From Telopea speciosissima (taxonomy: Eukaryota; Streptophyta; Magnoliopsida; Proteales; Proteaceae), in the NCBI RefSeq assembly GCF_018873765.1, contig NC_057925.1:44857010-44921009 (forward strand): a stretch of DNA of 64,000 nt, written 5' to 3'. Each line of letters begins with the position of its first letter. Position 1 is the first letter of the stretch. The notes under the pieces are model-generated. The model did not search any database and was not told where the DNA came from. It was given only the letters and a program-made list of their open reading frames with translations. The translations under genes were made by a program, and so were the position numbers. Of the stretch, positions 11,795-24,125 are shown piece after piece.

Positions 11795-13616
11795 AATTAT
11801 GGGTTTTTTATAATTATCATTTCAAAATCTTTTGTATGTATTATTACCCCCCAAAAACTTTGAAACAACTGTTACCCTCCCATGTTACATACTAATAACC
11901 AACTAGCTTCCACCGTTACAGATCCGTAACGGAAGGGGTTAATCGTGAGAGTGTGTCCTTGTCACGGATTTTTTAGGATCAAAATACCCTTATGTTAAAA
12001 CAAAATAAACTTTAAAGGTTTATTTTCTTCACTTCCTCTTCACTTCACCTGCACTTCATCGTCTTCACTTCCTCTTCACTTCATATGTTGCAGCAAACCG
12101 GAGGAAGAACTTCATCGACGGCGCTAGAGCACCCATCCCCTCTTCTCATTCGGCTCTCTATTCGTCAGCGGCGCTAGAGCACCCATCACCAAACCGGAGA
12201 GCTTCTATTTGTCTAACTCAAATTCAGTGGAGGTGTGTTTCTCCACATTAATACAAGCCCACTTGAAGAAACCTCTTTATCAAAACCCATTCTTAAAATC
12301 CGATGGAAGTAGCCTCATAAACCGACTCTATAGAAACAACAAATTGATTAACCCAAAAAAATAAAACAACAACAAATGGAAAGAAGCCATACATATATTA
12401 TGCCAACGGAGACAATTGAAGCAAGCAAGTCAAATGCTAGATATTTTAGATCATTTTTAATCAGCTTCAATATATTCTTCTCTTCTACAACTATGCCTTC
12501 AACAACGAGCACTCTAGGAGGGCAGAAGGGTCCATAACCACATTAAGAGTTCAGTTTTTGAACCTGTTGTTTATCTGCAATCGCCTCCTTGAAAAGTAAT
12601 AGAAGTGTGACAGCCTGGTCTATGCCCAGAAATTGTTTGATGAAATGACTGACAGGGATTTGTGTTCTCGAAACATCATGATTGCGGGTTATGCAAAGAT
12701 AGGTCAGCTTAATAAAACTCACCAACTGTTCGAAGAAATGCCTGATAGGGATAATTGCTCTTGGAGTTCAATGATTTCTGGGTATTCTCGCAATGACCAG
12801 CCCAGGGAAGCTTTGGAGTTGTATGGACCGAGAGGTTGTTTCATGGACTACGATGATAGGAAGATACGTTCAAAGTGGGAGGAACAAAGAGGGGTTTGAG
12901 TTATTCACTAACCTTTTGAGATCAAGGGTCAGACCTAATGAATTTACATTTGCTGGGATTTTGACTGCTTGCTCAACTCATGCTGCAGAAGATGTTGGGA
13001 AACAGGTCCATGGGCACATGACTCGGATTGGGTTTGAACCGGTCTGATTTGCTGCTAGTGCTCTTGTCCATCTGTATTCGAAGTGTGTAAACATTGAGAG
13101 TGCTTGGTCGTTCTGGCCGATTTGAGAAAGCTGAAGAGATTATTGATAATATGCCAATGAAGCCTGATAAGTTCTTATGGGCATCATTACTTGGTGGTTG
13201 TAGAATTCATGCAAACCTTAGACTGGCAAAACGAGCTGCAGAGGGGATGGGTGTTGTAGCACCGCCGATGAAGTTCGGGGATGGGTGCTCTAGCGCCGTC
13301 GACGAAGTTCTTCCTCCGATTTGCTACAACAGGTGAAGTGAAGAGGAAGTGAAGATGATGAAGTGCAGGTGAAGTGAAGACGATAAACCTTTGAAGTTTA
13401 TTTCGTTTTGACATAAGGGTATTTTGATCTTAAAAATTCCGTGACAATGGTACATTCTCACGACTAACCCCTTCCGTTACGGATCTGTAACGGTGGGGGC
13501 CAGTTGGTTATTAGTATGCAACAAGAGAGGGTAATAGTTGTTTCAAAATTTTGTTGGGGGGTAATAGTAAATATGAAAGATTTTGGGATGATAATTATAA
13601 AAAACTCATAAATTAT
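11795..13616 (+). mobile_element. Pack-MULE carrying a PPR gene fragment
   Basis: The two ends are inverse copies over about 370-400 bp (roughly 11795-12190 and 13245-13616). Shared blocks include TTTTTTATAATTATCAT at the tips, TAATAACCAACTGG-type sequence, CCGTTACRGATCYGTAACGG, repeated CTTCACTTC units and GACGGCGCTAGAGCACCCAT at the inner ends. Long terminal inverted repeats around host gene sequence are the signature of Pack-MULEs. A clean 9-bp target duplication could not be fixed because the outermost bases have drifted. No transposase is present. Confidence 0.75.
12385..13245 (+). pseudogene. Captured pentatricopeptide-repeat (PPR) gene fragment
   Basis: PPR proteins bind organellar RNA through 35-residue helical repeats. 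Here the recognisable sequence starts at about EAIHILCQRRQLKQA (12385), runs through LLQLCLQQRAL and EGRRVHNHIKSS, then repeats such as QKLFDEMTDRDL, MIAGYAKIGQLN, QLFEEMPDRDN, MISGYSRND, VVSWTTMIGRYVQSG, RVRPNEFTFAGILTACS, and ends in MPMKPDKFLWASLLGGCRIHAN. This is a PLS-class plant PPR layout. Several stops (for example after DHF and QQRAL), a frameshift near 12820 and a deletion near 13095 disable it. It stops exactly where the right inverted repeat begins, supporting capture rather than a resident gene. No C-terminal E or DYW domain remains. Confidence 0.85.
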
Positions 13617-13678
13617 TGAAATGAGAATTATACCACTACGCCAAATCCCAAAAAAAAATTACTTAATTTGGAGGGAAT

Positions 13679-13750
13679 TGAACCCGACGTGAATCGAACA
13701 CGCAACCTTCTGATCTGGAGTCAGACGCGCTACCATTGCGCCACGGATCC
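13679..13750 (-). tRNA. tRNA-Trp(CCA): tRNA-Trp (anticodon CCA), nuclear
   Basis: The 72-base minus-strand sequence folds into a complete cloverleaf: acceptor GGATCCG pairs with CGGGTTC (allowing G-T pairs), the D arm contains AATGGTAGC, the anticodon loop is CTCCAGA with CCA in the middle, and the T arm contains the B box GTTCGATTC. There is no intron and no encoded CCA tail, as usual for nuclear genes. A run of A on the plus strand at about 13649-13657 gives a T-run terminator just downstream, as Pol III genes require. It lies about 60 bp outside the right end of the Pack-MULE. It looks functional. Confidence 0.96.
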
Positions 13751-13799
13751 TTGTGAAGACGATATCTTGCTTCTTTTATAGTGACTCATATAGAACTTT

Positions 13800-14400
13800 T
13801 GATTAAACTTGGCTGGTGATTATTGATTTAACTCCGATAGTCTATGGAACTCTGGCTTAAAAGTTAAGTATTTTCGTAATGTCTCTTCTTAGATAATCGG
13901 TGAGACTTTTCTCTTCCATTAATTGTTCTTGAGGCATCCTGAATTCTATTTGGTGAGTGATCTTATCAGCGATAGGATTTGGAATCTCAAGGTCATTTAT
14001 AGATTTTTCCTCAACATATAGCATCTTCTATCACTAAAATTTATCTTTCTACAAATCAAACTATGGATTAGTAGTGTTGCCCTATTAAGAAAACCGGTAT
14101 ATTATCTACTAAAATGCATTTTCTTTTATATCTAGAGATTAAGGGCTTCTCTTCTTCCATTATGGTAATTTGGCTGCCTGTAAGTGATGGAAGTGTATGT
14201 GGAAACTCAATATTCATCCTAAATTTAAATTGTTTTTATAGAGAATATTAAATAGTCGAATTCCAACTAAAATTAGAAGCTTATAAACCCTGAGATTGCT
14301 CCAAGGAATCCATTATCTCCGAACAACTCCGGTGAATTTCTTGTCCGCCGATATATTCACTTTATCTAGTAAAATTCCTTCAATGGCAGAGAAGATAGTT
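13800..14400 (+). pseudogene. Decayed L1-type LINE ORF2 fragment (zf-RVT region)
   Basis: Translations in shifting frames give LINE-like pieces: DLISDRIWNLKVIYRFF, then WKLNIHPKFKLFL with RILNSRIPTKIRSL (about 14200-14280), and LRLLQGIHYLRTTP. These match the IHPKFKLFLWR-type zf-RVT segment of plant L1 elements. Many stops show an old relic. The 5' and 3' limits are uncertain. Confidence 0.6.
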
Positions 14401-16096
14401 GTATAATCTTTTCGTCTCTCACAAAATACACACTCCTGGATGGTAAAGAGTAATCCCAAAACGTAAGACTAGAACCCTCAAAATTCTTATCACTTGTAAC
14501 TACTACCATTAGGTAGTTTCCCACTTTCCCTCATGGATAGGGAAAATACACTAACCACCTTTTAGCAAAACTAAATTAAGTGATGTGGCACTTTGGGCCA
14601 CATCAGCCAACAAGTAGCACTATTATTGGGTAGAAAATCTTTAGAGGTTTGGTTGGATTCAGAAAACTTTGATTCAATTGATCATGTAGATCAAGCGGAT
14701 TTTGTCTGAGAGCATAACCCCTGTACTCAGACACACGGTGGGATGAAATGACCGCCCCCACCCCCAAGAAAGGTGAAAATCCCACTCCCGCTGATGCCTC
14801 CATGCACACTCTCATTGGCCCTCCCTCTGGCACAAGGGTCACACTCCCAACAAAAGAGAACTCTTCCCCTTTGAGTTGTATTCTAGCAAGGAAGGTTAGG
14901 ATGGGGAAAGTTAGGATGTCTATTAATATTGATTCTAAAGAATTTAGGAATCTTTACGTTAATGATATTTTTCTTAGGGTAAAATTTTTCTCCATCCATA
15001 GAAGACGGTTCACCAACCGTTGAAGGATTCACAAATCTCTCCTAGGGTTTTAATATGTTTCAAAATATTCTCCCAATTAAAACCTTTTCCTGACTTCTTC
15101 TGCGGATCCCATTCACTGTGATTGGATGGAAATTCGGCCCTTTTTCTTTTATTTCCATTAAAAATAGAGTGGTTGGTCGCAGCATGACCGATATTTTCAT
15201 CAAATGCATCGTTAACCGCAATGGTTAAATCTTAACCATTGATTTCTATGGAATGAGATCTTAACCGTTAAGTCTATTTTAATAGTTACTGGTTATTACC
15301 TCCCACAGCCGGTTATTTTAATGCATATTTTATTAGATATCGAACATGACTCTTCTTCTTCTTCGCCAGCCAAGTTCCAATTTCAAAAGGGAACAAAGAA
15401 CTAATAGAATCAAGAAGAAGATCGATCCATGCGATTAACGAAAGAGTTACAAACCAAATCAGAAAATCTATGAGGTAAAAATAAAAATAAAAGAGCAGAA
15501 AGATAGAAGAGGTGATGATATACAATCCTAAATTGAGAGTTGAGAAGGTGGAGAGGGCAATTTATTTTATAGAGAAAGAGGAGAAACATTGGTCACCTGC
15601 AACACCGCCCCCTTTCCTCCACCGCCGCCCTCCTTGCAATTTCTAACCCTTCTTCTTCACAGAATACCACCGCCTACCCTCTGCAACTCCCCCAACCCAT
15701 CTGCAACACCGCCCCCTTCGCTCCTCCCACCTCCGCCCTTCCTGTGTATTGTCGGTGGAAAGATGGAGTTTTTATTTATTTATTATTATTATGAAAGGGA
15801 AGATGGAGTTTGGATTAGCTGGTTAAGGGTAAAATATTGAACGGTTAGGATCTCATAATATATAATCAATGGATTAGATTAATCAATTGCGTTTATTGTT
15901 GCGTTTGTCCGTTGTGCTCATGGTCACTTCTAGTGCATGGTCACTTCTAGTGCACGGTATCGGAATGGGTATCGGTAACCCGAAAAATGATATGGTATCG
16001 AATAGGTATGGTCTATATCGGATTGGTTTCGGCCAAAAGGCTGAGTCAGCATACTTTCTTGGTATCGGACCCGTATTGACCAAATAAAAAATAAAG
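14401..16096. other. Intergenic region without a recognisable gene
   Basis: The region near 14700-14880 resembles the short foldback repeats of this window (ATGAAATGACCGCC). A CCACCGCC-rich pyrimidine stretch lies at 15600-15740. At 15955-16085 there is a degraded relative of the GGTATCGG repeat family. No protein family or RNA gene was recognised. Confidence 0.4.
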
Positions 16097-16263
16097 GGAA
16101 GCAGTTTTCTGTACGGGAGTGTGGCCTACTCTAGCACTCCCATGTGTCTATCTCTCTCCTCCTTAAAACAAGGGGAAAAATGTGTCTTTTCACATGGGGA
16201 GGAGAGAGATAGACTCGTGGGAGTACTGGCGTAGGCCACACTCCCAGACAGAAAACTTTTTCC
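16097..16263. mobile_element. Foldback MITE, first copy of a family also at 25428
   Basis: The arms are inverse copies containing GTTTTCTGT, GGGAGTGTGGCCTAC and GTCTATCTCTCTCC. The tips read GGGAAGC at the left and TTTTTCC at the right. The flanking 9-mers AAAAATAAA and ATAAATAAA match at 8 of 9, hinting at a Mutator-type 9-bp duplication, but the site is low-complexity. Confidence 0.7.
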
Positions 16264-19200
16264 ATAAATAAATAACAAAAAATTCTAAAAAATCCTATAA
16301 ATAAAAAATATAATATTTGTTCAAAAATACTATAAAGTCAATTACTTTTGTATGATAAATGCAAACAATCACTTGATATTTGTATTAATATTTAATAGTG
16401 ACATATCACGTTGAATTTCATATTTTTTGCAATTAAAATCATAAAATTCAAAATTTATCATGGAAATTACTTGTAATTTTCAGTTTTAACTTTTTAGAAA
16501 AACCAATTGAAGAGGAGAAAAATCTAGAAATTTCAGTCATTCAACCATCTCGTTCAATAGGTTTTTTTTTTTTTTTTTTAATGCAAGTGTAATCACACAC
16601 CAATCCCGAAAGATTAACCGACTTAATCGATAGGTGGATGTGAAGAATTATGCAACACGGTGCTACCTTTAAGATCTTTTGATAATTAGACTTGTATCTT
16701 GTGAGATTAGGAGGATGGGCAGGAAAGATCAACAAAATCACAAAAATGCAGATCAAATGTTCAGCTACCTTGTTCTTTGTTTGTTATTTGATCATGATTT
16801 TAGTGTACGGTATTGGAACGAGTATTGATCAACTTGAAAACTGATACGGTATCGACAAGGATTGACCATATTAGACAAATTTGCCCATGATTCTCTTTTA
16901 AAAATGTTTGTTTTTTTTTTTTTTTTTTTTACCATTTTACTTCTTGTCCATGCCGTATCATTGATACGATATCGACACAGTATCAGGATCGATCACTTGC
17001 AAATACGATACCAATACCTCAAACCATGTATTTGATTTTAAAAGACAATTTTTTTTAAAAATTTTTTGATGAATAAAATCACAGCTCACAAACTCATAGA
17101 AACACACTCCAAGGAAGAGAAAAATAAGAAAATGCTTCAAAGTTTTCTTTGGAAAATATTAAAAAACTGCCTGTTTATATAAGTGTCATTGTCCCATTGG
17201 TCAAGGGTCATTCCATTAAGACTTTTGAAAGTTTGAATGTGATTGAAATTGATGTGAAAAGTTTGACAATCATTTCAAAATTTAGAAGTTTAACATTACA
17301 ATTTAACGCACTTTAAGGGATAGGCTACCCGGGTGATACCGACAATACTACTCGATACCATAATCGATCCATGAAAACGTTCCAAGATCAGCCTGGTATC
17401 GGAATCAAACACCTACAAAACTAATATGTATCGCCCGATACAATACCGATACTTAGAACCATGGTTGTGGTAGGATCTTTTTCCCTTAAAAACAACTTTA
17501 TGCATGAAGTGACTTCAGTTTACTGTTCGAACTTCAAAGAAAAATCTGATAAGTAGAGGGTTATAACTCATAATTCTTTGATCAGTTCAATATCAATACG
17601 AAAATTAAGACATCCATCCAAGATGAATTTGGTGAACCAGCACCACATGGTGGAGGTAATGGATCACTTCACACATCCCACCTCTTCCTGTCCTCTTTTT
17701 GTTGGTGTGACACTGAAAAGCCTTCCTCATTTATCATTAAATTTCAATTAACTGTCACTCCACCCCTTCTTTGATTAAATTTGGATCTTAAGAAAGATTG
17801 GGTTGATGTTCCCACTCCTCCTACCAATATATGAAGAAAAACTCTTTCATATATTGATAGAGGAAGACAGAAAGAAAGAAAGAGACCATTTTTTGATGGG
17901 TTTCTTTCTATGAGTGGGGAACAGGGATTGGACCTTGGGAGAACGAAAGCCTTTCTGGTTTTGAGTTGACCTTACCTCTAATAGTTGTTTTGTACGTTAG
18001 ATTGTTTAGAGAGAGAGAGAGAGAGCGAGAGGACTTGTGACTGATTTATGTTCAAAAATCACATCCATGCAGTCATAGACTGAAAGAAGAAGAGACATGC
18101 ACCCTACAAAAGTACCAAACCTACACTCACACGCACACTCATCACACACTTCCCTCTTCCCTCTCTTATTTGGTGAAGATTGAGTTATGGATTTGCCAAA
18201 CCATGGAGCTACTGTACTGCCGTGTCGTGTGGTAACTGGGCAGTGGTTTGCATATGATGGTAATGTCCACTCTACACTCCACATGGAGTTGGCGTGGACC
18301 CAATAACTCTTTTAGATTAGAATTAACGATGTATATGGATATTCGAAAATTTGAATTCGATTTGCATCTATGTTCGTTTATGGGTATTCGAATTTTAATT
18401 TGAATAATTCAGTAAAAATTATTCGATCTAAATAGATATCAAACTAATAATAAAAAATTAAATAACTAATGATCTTGTGAGTTTTTGAAGATTCAACATG
18501 TTGGTTCCAAGAATGAGGAAATGAGAATTATGAGATTAAAACAATTGAGACATGGATTGAAAGTGAATTGTATCCATTGGGGAGGAGAATGGTCGTCTAG
18601 GTTACACAAGTTAGAGATGTAAATGGATAATGAAAAATTCGAATTCGATTTGCATCTGTATCTGTTTAGAGAAATCTGTATCTAAACAGAGAATATCCGA
18701 ATCCTATCACATCCAATTCGTATTCGTTCCAGTTGCAGCGCTAGTAATATATCTGGTTATCTTCTGTCATGGCCTATGAACAATGGCATTGCTCAAATTC
18801 CTTGCTAGTTTGCCACTCCTATGTGATTTTCAAACATACAAGAGTTACAAACAACCCCAAAGGAGAACTTGCTAATTTATCATGTCAATGTCAGGTCAGG
18901 TGATTCTAGGAATGTACACAAATAATTGAAAATCTAAATCCATTTGCATTCGAATCCATTTATGGGTTTCCAGATAAAATTCAGGTAATTTGGAACATTA
19001 TCCATCTGATTAGAATATGGGGTGTTATTTTCTAGGTGGGATACAGGGGTCATGTCGTGCATGTCAGCCAATGAGAGCGCACGCGATGGCACAAAACGAG
19101 ACAAAATTTCCTCCATACATGGGGGGCATGGCGATCATTCTAGCCCTTGTTGTGTGTGGGCGTGGCCCCTGCGTCTCACGCAGATTATATTCTCCTCTCG

Positions 19201-20990
19201 AATATATATATTCACTTAATATTAAAAATTAAATAATTAATGATCTTGATGGTTCTTGAAGATTTCACAAGTTCAAGAGAGTAAGGAAAAGAGCTAAAAC
19301 AAGGGAAATACATGGATTGAGAGCGAATTGTATCATTCTGGGAGAGGAAGGGTCTGAGTTACACAAGTCAAGGATATAAACCGATGACGAAAAATCCAGA
19401 TTTAATTCACATTTGTATCCATTTATAGGTATCCATATTTAGTCAGGGATATCCGGATCCGACATCAAATCCAATTTTGATCCATATTAAATCGGTTTAA
19501 ATCTGTATTTCGAGTAAATTTCTTGAGCATAAAAATATAATTTTATTTTTCCCAGTTGCCAATGGTAATAGACGTAATCTAGTGGCCATGACCACAAGGA
19601 GAAGGTGAGATTCAATCAAAAAATCTGGCCACGACCTTTTTCTTTTCAACACTCGAAATAAGGGTGTCAATCGATACGGTTCTAAATTTCCACGTTTTAC
19701 TAGAAAAATTTTAAAAATCTTCAAGTCAAAAGATCAATTTGGAGAACAGTAAAATCTTCTGATTCCTTGGTGGCGGTGTAAATAAATGGAAATTACTACT
19801 CATAACAAATGTGTTTCTATTTCTTGTTTGGTCCAAAAATAAAAATTACTATATTTTTCAAACACAGTTATTATTTTTACAAAAATTAGACCTATAAACA
19901 AAAATATAAAATATTATTTTTAGAATAAAAATAGAAATAGTATCATGCAGTCCTAATTACTTTCACTATCTTTTATAATAATTATTCATTTAATGTAATT
20001 ACGTGATACCCTTTATACATATATCATTTTGGATAAATCTCCGTGCAGCCATAGGAGGTGACATAAGTCGTCACCATCCTATGTGGCACACAAACACAAG
20101 AGACAAAAAAACCTTTTTGAATGAGACGAAAACCATTAATGAAGGTAACTTCTTTATTACACAAAATATTGTCTATTGTTAGGGTTTCGGGGTTGCCAAG
20201 CATGGTGTCTTGGTGTAACCTATCGTCGATTACATCAAGCAAGATCTTTTTTATATGAAAAAAAAGAAATTAAAACATTAAGAGAATTAAGGGTTGACGT
20301 TCTCTGTGCCATAGCGTAGCCTGTGCCCAGATACATGAGCCTGCCATTTAAGAAAGCAGAATGATCATTTCGCCCATCGCCATATGTTTAGGAGCAGCCT
20401 ACACCACCGGCATAGAAAATATTCTCCCTAAAATTATAAGTACATCTACCAAAAATTTGTCCTTCAATTTTAAAGACCTAGCCTTCTTGGCCAACATATA
20501 CACAATCGAAACTATTTGTTTATTGATTTTAGCACTATTTATAGAATCAATAGTGTGAATTAACAATTGAAACATCATGTGACAATGAAAATATTTCCCA
20601 AGGTCTGTCTGAACTATTCACATATGCCAACCATATCATAAAGTCTAGATAATTAGTCCAAATTTTTATACTTTTTTATCCCTATATTTTTCCCCTATAA
20701 TTCTTATAGAATTCTCCTAATTTATGGATCTTAAGCACATAATGAAAAACCATTTTTATGGATCTTGAGCACATCATGAAAAATCATTTTCTACATATGC
20801 AACAACAAATTGAAAGTTAAATAACACAATGAAATCCATCTGGCCTCTCCTGCAACAAGATCAAAGTTGTCATCACAGATACGAATAAGCTGATTCATAG
20901 ATGATAATCTCTAGTAATTAGCCAGTCTTAAGATTTGATCATCAAATGAGGTCAGTTTAAGTATAATAAGAGTTAAGAGATGAAGTTAAT
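16264..20990. other. AT-rich intergenic region with degraded repeats
   Basis: No gene is supported. Relics of the GATACCGATAC family occur at about 16795-17030 and 17320-17470. Remnants of a second hAT-like family (ATTCGAATTCGATTTGCATC with inverse partners) occur at about 18320-18740, 18905-19010 and 19370-19500. A half copy of the foldback repeat seen at 50370 (GTTCTCTGTGCC) lies at about 20290-20370. A T run lies at 16562-16579, a GA tract at about 18009-18027. No microRNA precursor of a conserved family was recognised. Confidence 0.4.
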
Positions 20991-20999
20991 AGAACATCA

Positions 21000-21500
21000 T
21001 AACTGTCATAGAAGAATATCAAAACAGATTTTGACAAAATCATATGTTGTTTAGATTTTGTCAAATGAGTTGAACAGAAAACATTCTATCAAATTGAAAA
21101 GAGAAGAACCTTGAAGGGATTCTATATACAACCCTAATGATTTTACAACTCAAATTCTATTTGGAACATCATAAGATAGAAATGATGCCAATCCAACTCT
21201 ACTTGCCTATGACAAAACACAAACAATGGATCCAATTTTATAAAAAAATGAGATAGCCCCTCCTGAGTATTAAGATCACCTATTAAAGTTTTCTATAGAG
21301 ACAATCTAAATTTTGGGTAAATCTTAGGACTCAACATAATATTTCAAACCTTTCTATTAGATGATCTATTAACCATCCCTCTTTGGGAACTGATTAAAAA
21401 ATTTGCTACCATCTTAGTTGTGAGAGATCCATCCTTAGTAAGGAAACAAATCAATGGCAAAACTTCCACCAAATTAATTCAGAGTTATGAAAATATCAAG
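21000..21500 (-). pseudogene. Decayed L1-type LINE fragment (zf-RVT region)
   Basis: On the minus strand the translation gives LTKDGSLTTKMVANFL, then SPKIYPKFRLSL with KTLIGDLNTQEGLSHF and KLDPLFVFCHRQ. This is the order of the zf-RVT segment of plant LINEs. Stops are frequent, the RT core and endonuclease are absent, and the ends are not defined. Confidence 0.55.
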
Positions 21501-22739
21501 CATTTAACATTTTTTTTCCTATAAAAGCAAAAGAGTTAATAAGTAAGTACCAAACTAATTTTAATAACAAAACCTTATTATGAACAAAGCTACTATGAAA
21601 TTGAAGTCCTAAGGATTTAGGACAATAAATAAATCCCAAGAAATCAAGGAATTTTTTTTTTTTTTGGGCACTTTCTAAACCTTTCCAAAAACCAGAATTG
21701 ATAGAGTCTAAAATGTTACAAATTTTACCCCAAAAAAAAAAAATTTGTTACAAATTTTATTTGGAAAAAAATAACAAGACATCTAAGCTGGTATGTCCTC
21801 TACTAGGAAATCAATTGTTGTCCACTTCCTCAAACCATTGCTAGCTCTGTTCCTATTTAGGCAGAATATGTCATCAACTCTTTGTTACTTTTTTTTTGCT
21901 TGATCGAATTTTCACTCACCAATGGTGATGACAGAATCTTTTGACCACAGGATCACCTTCTAATTCAATTAAGAAAAGATGTTTTAAACTTCGTCATCGT
22001 CAAAATAGGGAGAATGAGTTAATGATGAGTTTCATTGTTCCATGAATCCAATTATAGCGATAAATCACTGGGATGAAGATATTCTCACTCACCCTAAATG
22101 ACCAAAAATTTTAATCTGCTTCCCTTAAGGAAGAAAAGAAAGATTTATTATATGTATGTATTTTTTCCATTAACCCCTCCCTAACTCTCCCTTCCCCAAG
22201 GTAAAGGTGGGATGTGCACCCAAGATCTAAATACCACCAACCAAAGCATTAACCAGCTGTGCCTACTGGTTACAAATCTACAACCAGTCAAGGCTCTAGA
22301 AACCATGTTAGCTTTTCTCCTTCCTCCTCCAAGATTTGAAAGAATTTGAGCATTAATCAATGCATATAGTGTAACAATCACATTAATGGTGAAGTTTTAG
22401 GGTTTGCACCCCCATAGGTTCAAAGCCATGAAATGTGACATGTATGAAACCAGCTCTGTTGTCATCCCTCTCATCCACACAGGCCGGGCTTTTTTTATAT
22501 AGGTAATATCAATTTATTGAAAGGAAACCCAAAGAGGAAAGGGGCTCCAAAAACTACCCTACAAAGGGGTATAGTAGGCGAACGACAAGAGCTAAAGCAA
22601 AAAAACAAAATACGATGCAACCCATAGAAAGACAAACAACATCAGCTAGGGTTCCCACAAGGGATAACCCCCCCCCCCCCCCCCATTCCCCATTTCCCAT
22701 TTCTCCGCAAGGAATAGATTTCTAGGCGAATTATGCCCC

Positions 22740-22922
22740 GAATTTTTATCTCTTACAATTCTGACACCCTCCAATTTCCCTACAATCCCTCACATGGGAG
22801 TGAAATGACCACTTACCCACTGTTTGGACACACTTCCCAATGCAGTGGGTAAGTGGTCATTTCACTCCCATGTGAGGGATTGTAGGGAATTGGAGGGTGT
22901 CAGAATTGTAGGTGATAATGAT
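22740..22922. mobile_element. Foldback MITE with near-perfect 68-bp arms
   Basis: The core 22754-22910 is a hairpin whose arms of about 68 bp differ by a single base insertion, separated by a loop of about 20 bases. Shared arm motifs include TACAATTCTGACACCCTCC and CACATGGGAGTGAAATGACC. Weaker pairing extends to about 22740 and 22922 (TTATC and GATAA). Such a long, nearly exact hairpin implies a young copy. Half-degraded relatives lie at about 26390-26460 and 26730-26880. A 16-base C run sits 60 bp to the left. Confidence 0.8.
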
Positions 22923-23248
22923 CCGGTCCGCGTCTTGTTATGAAAGATCCTAAATTTATGTTCCATCCATATATGGGCAATAGAGCAGTAGGAGGCCAAC
23001 TTGGCAAACCACCAATAGAGTCCCCCTAAAAAGAATTTTTCTCACCCACTGGGTTTCCAAAACAACCCTCCTCCTAAGTCTCCTAGACGGTGAACAAAAA
23101 GCCAAGATATCTCCCCAAATGAGGAATGTAAGGGATACTCAAAGAATAGATGGTCTCTACTCTCGAACCCTGCCCAATAAAAGCAATAAAATAGGGGAAC
23201 CTGCAAAGAACACCTCCGAAACTTATCTAAGATAGGAAGAGTATCTAC

Positions 23249-24125
23249 TAGGGCTGCAACAGGGTCGGGTTGTGTCGGGCTTTTTAAAACCCTAGCCCAA
23301 CCCTGAGTCCCCTTAGCTCGGCCTAGATCCGCCCTGACCTTGACTCAAGGCCTAAAAACCCTGATGGGCTAGCCCAGGCTAGGCCCAGCCCAAGCCCTGG
23401 CCTGACCCTGATTGCTCTGGCCCTGACCCTGACCCTGACCCTAACCCTGACCCTGACCCTGATAGACTCTATGCTTTCATTGTATAGAGTGCAAACAGAC
23501 TATATCTATAAGCCATGACCACGCATGCTTTCACACCAGCAGGTAGCACTCTCTCATTTTATAATATAAAGTTATAAAATTTTCATTATCAAATAACAAC
23601 ATGCATTACCTGTTAACTGGTATAGAAAAACTCTCTCAGTCACTCACTCTCTCAGCCTTTTATTTGTTAAATGAATTTACACATTAATCCTTTCCAATTC
23701 TGATTATAGATTATATAATATATATAATGTAGTTAAAAGTCTAATTTATGAATCCTTGTTAGTTGTTATTTGTTACATTAATAATTTCTTATATCATATT
23801 ATCATTATATATAATCAGGTTCAAAATCAGGGTCTAGATCAGGGTCAAGATCAGGGTCATCATCAAGGCCAAGATCAGGGTCAAAATTAGGGTCAAGATC
23901 AAAGCCAAGTTCAGGGTCAAAATCAGGGTAAAAAATCAGAGCAAAAAATCAAGGTCAAAATCAGGGTCAGGCTGAGCCCGATGCCTCAACCAAGACCCGA
24001 CCCGACCCTGACTCAGGGCCAGGCATTTCTGACCCTAACCCGCCCTTAGGGCTAGAAATCTTTAGCCCAGGCCCTGTTCCGGCTCAGGGCGGGTTCGAGC
24101 CAACAGGGCCAAATTTGGACCCCTA
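23249..24125. mobile_element. hAT-type non-autonomous element with exact 8-bp duplication
   Basis: The exact 8-mer GTATCTAC flanks the element (23241-23248 and 24126-24133). The ends TAGGGCTGCAAC and, inverted, TAGGGGTCCAAA are typical hAT tips. Inside are tandem CCCTGA/CCCTAA hexamers (23400-23460) and GGGTCAAGATCA-type repeats (23815-23965), with no transposase. It lies inside a LINE remnant. Confidence 0.8.

Noticed and set aside
20361..20558. Small hydrophobic open frame of 65 codons
   Set aside because: It overlaps a half MITE at its start, lies in AT-rich DNA and shows no family resemblance; length is within chance expectation.
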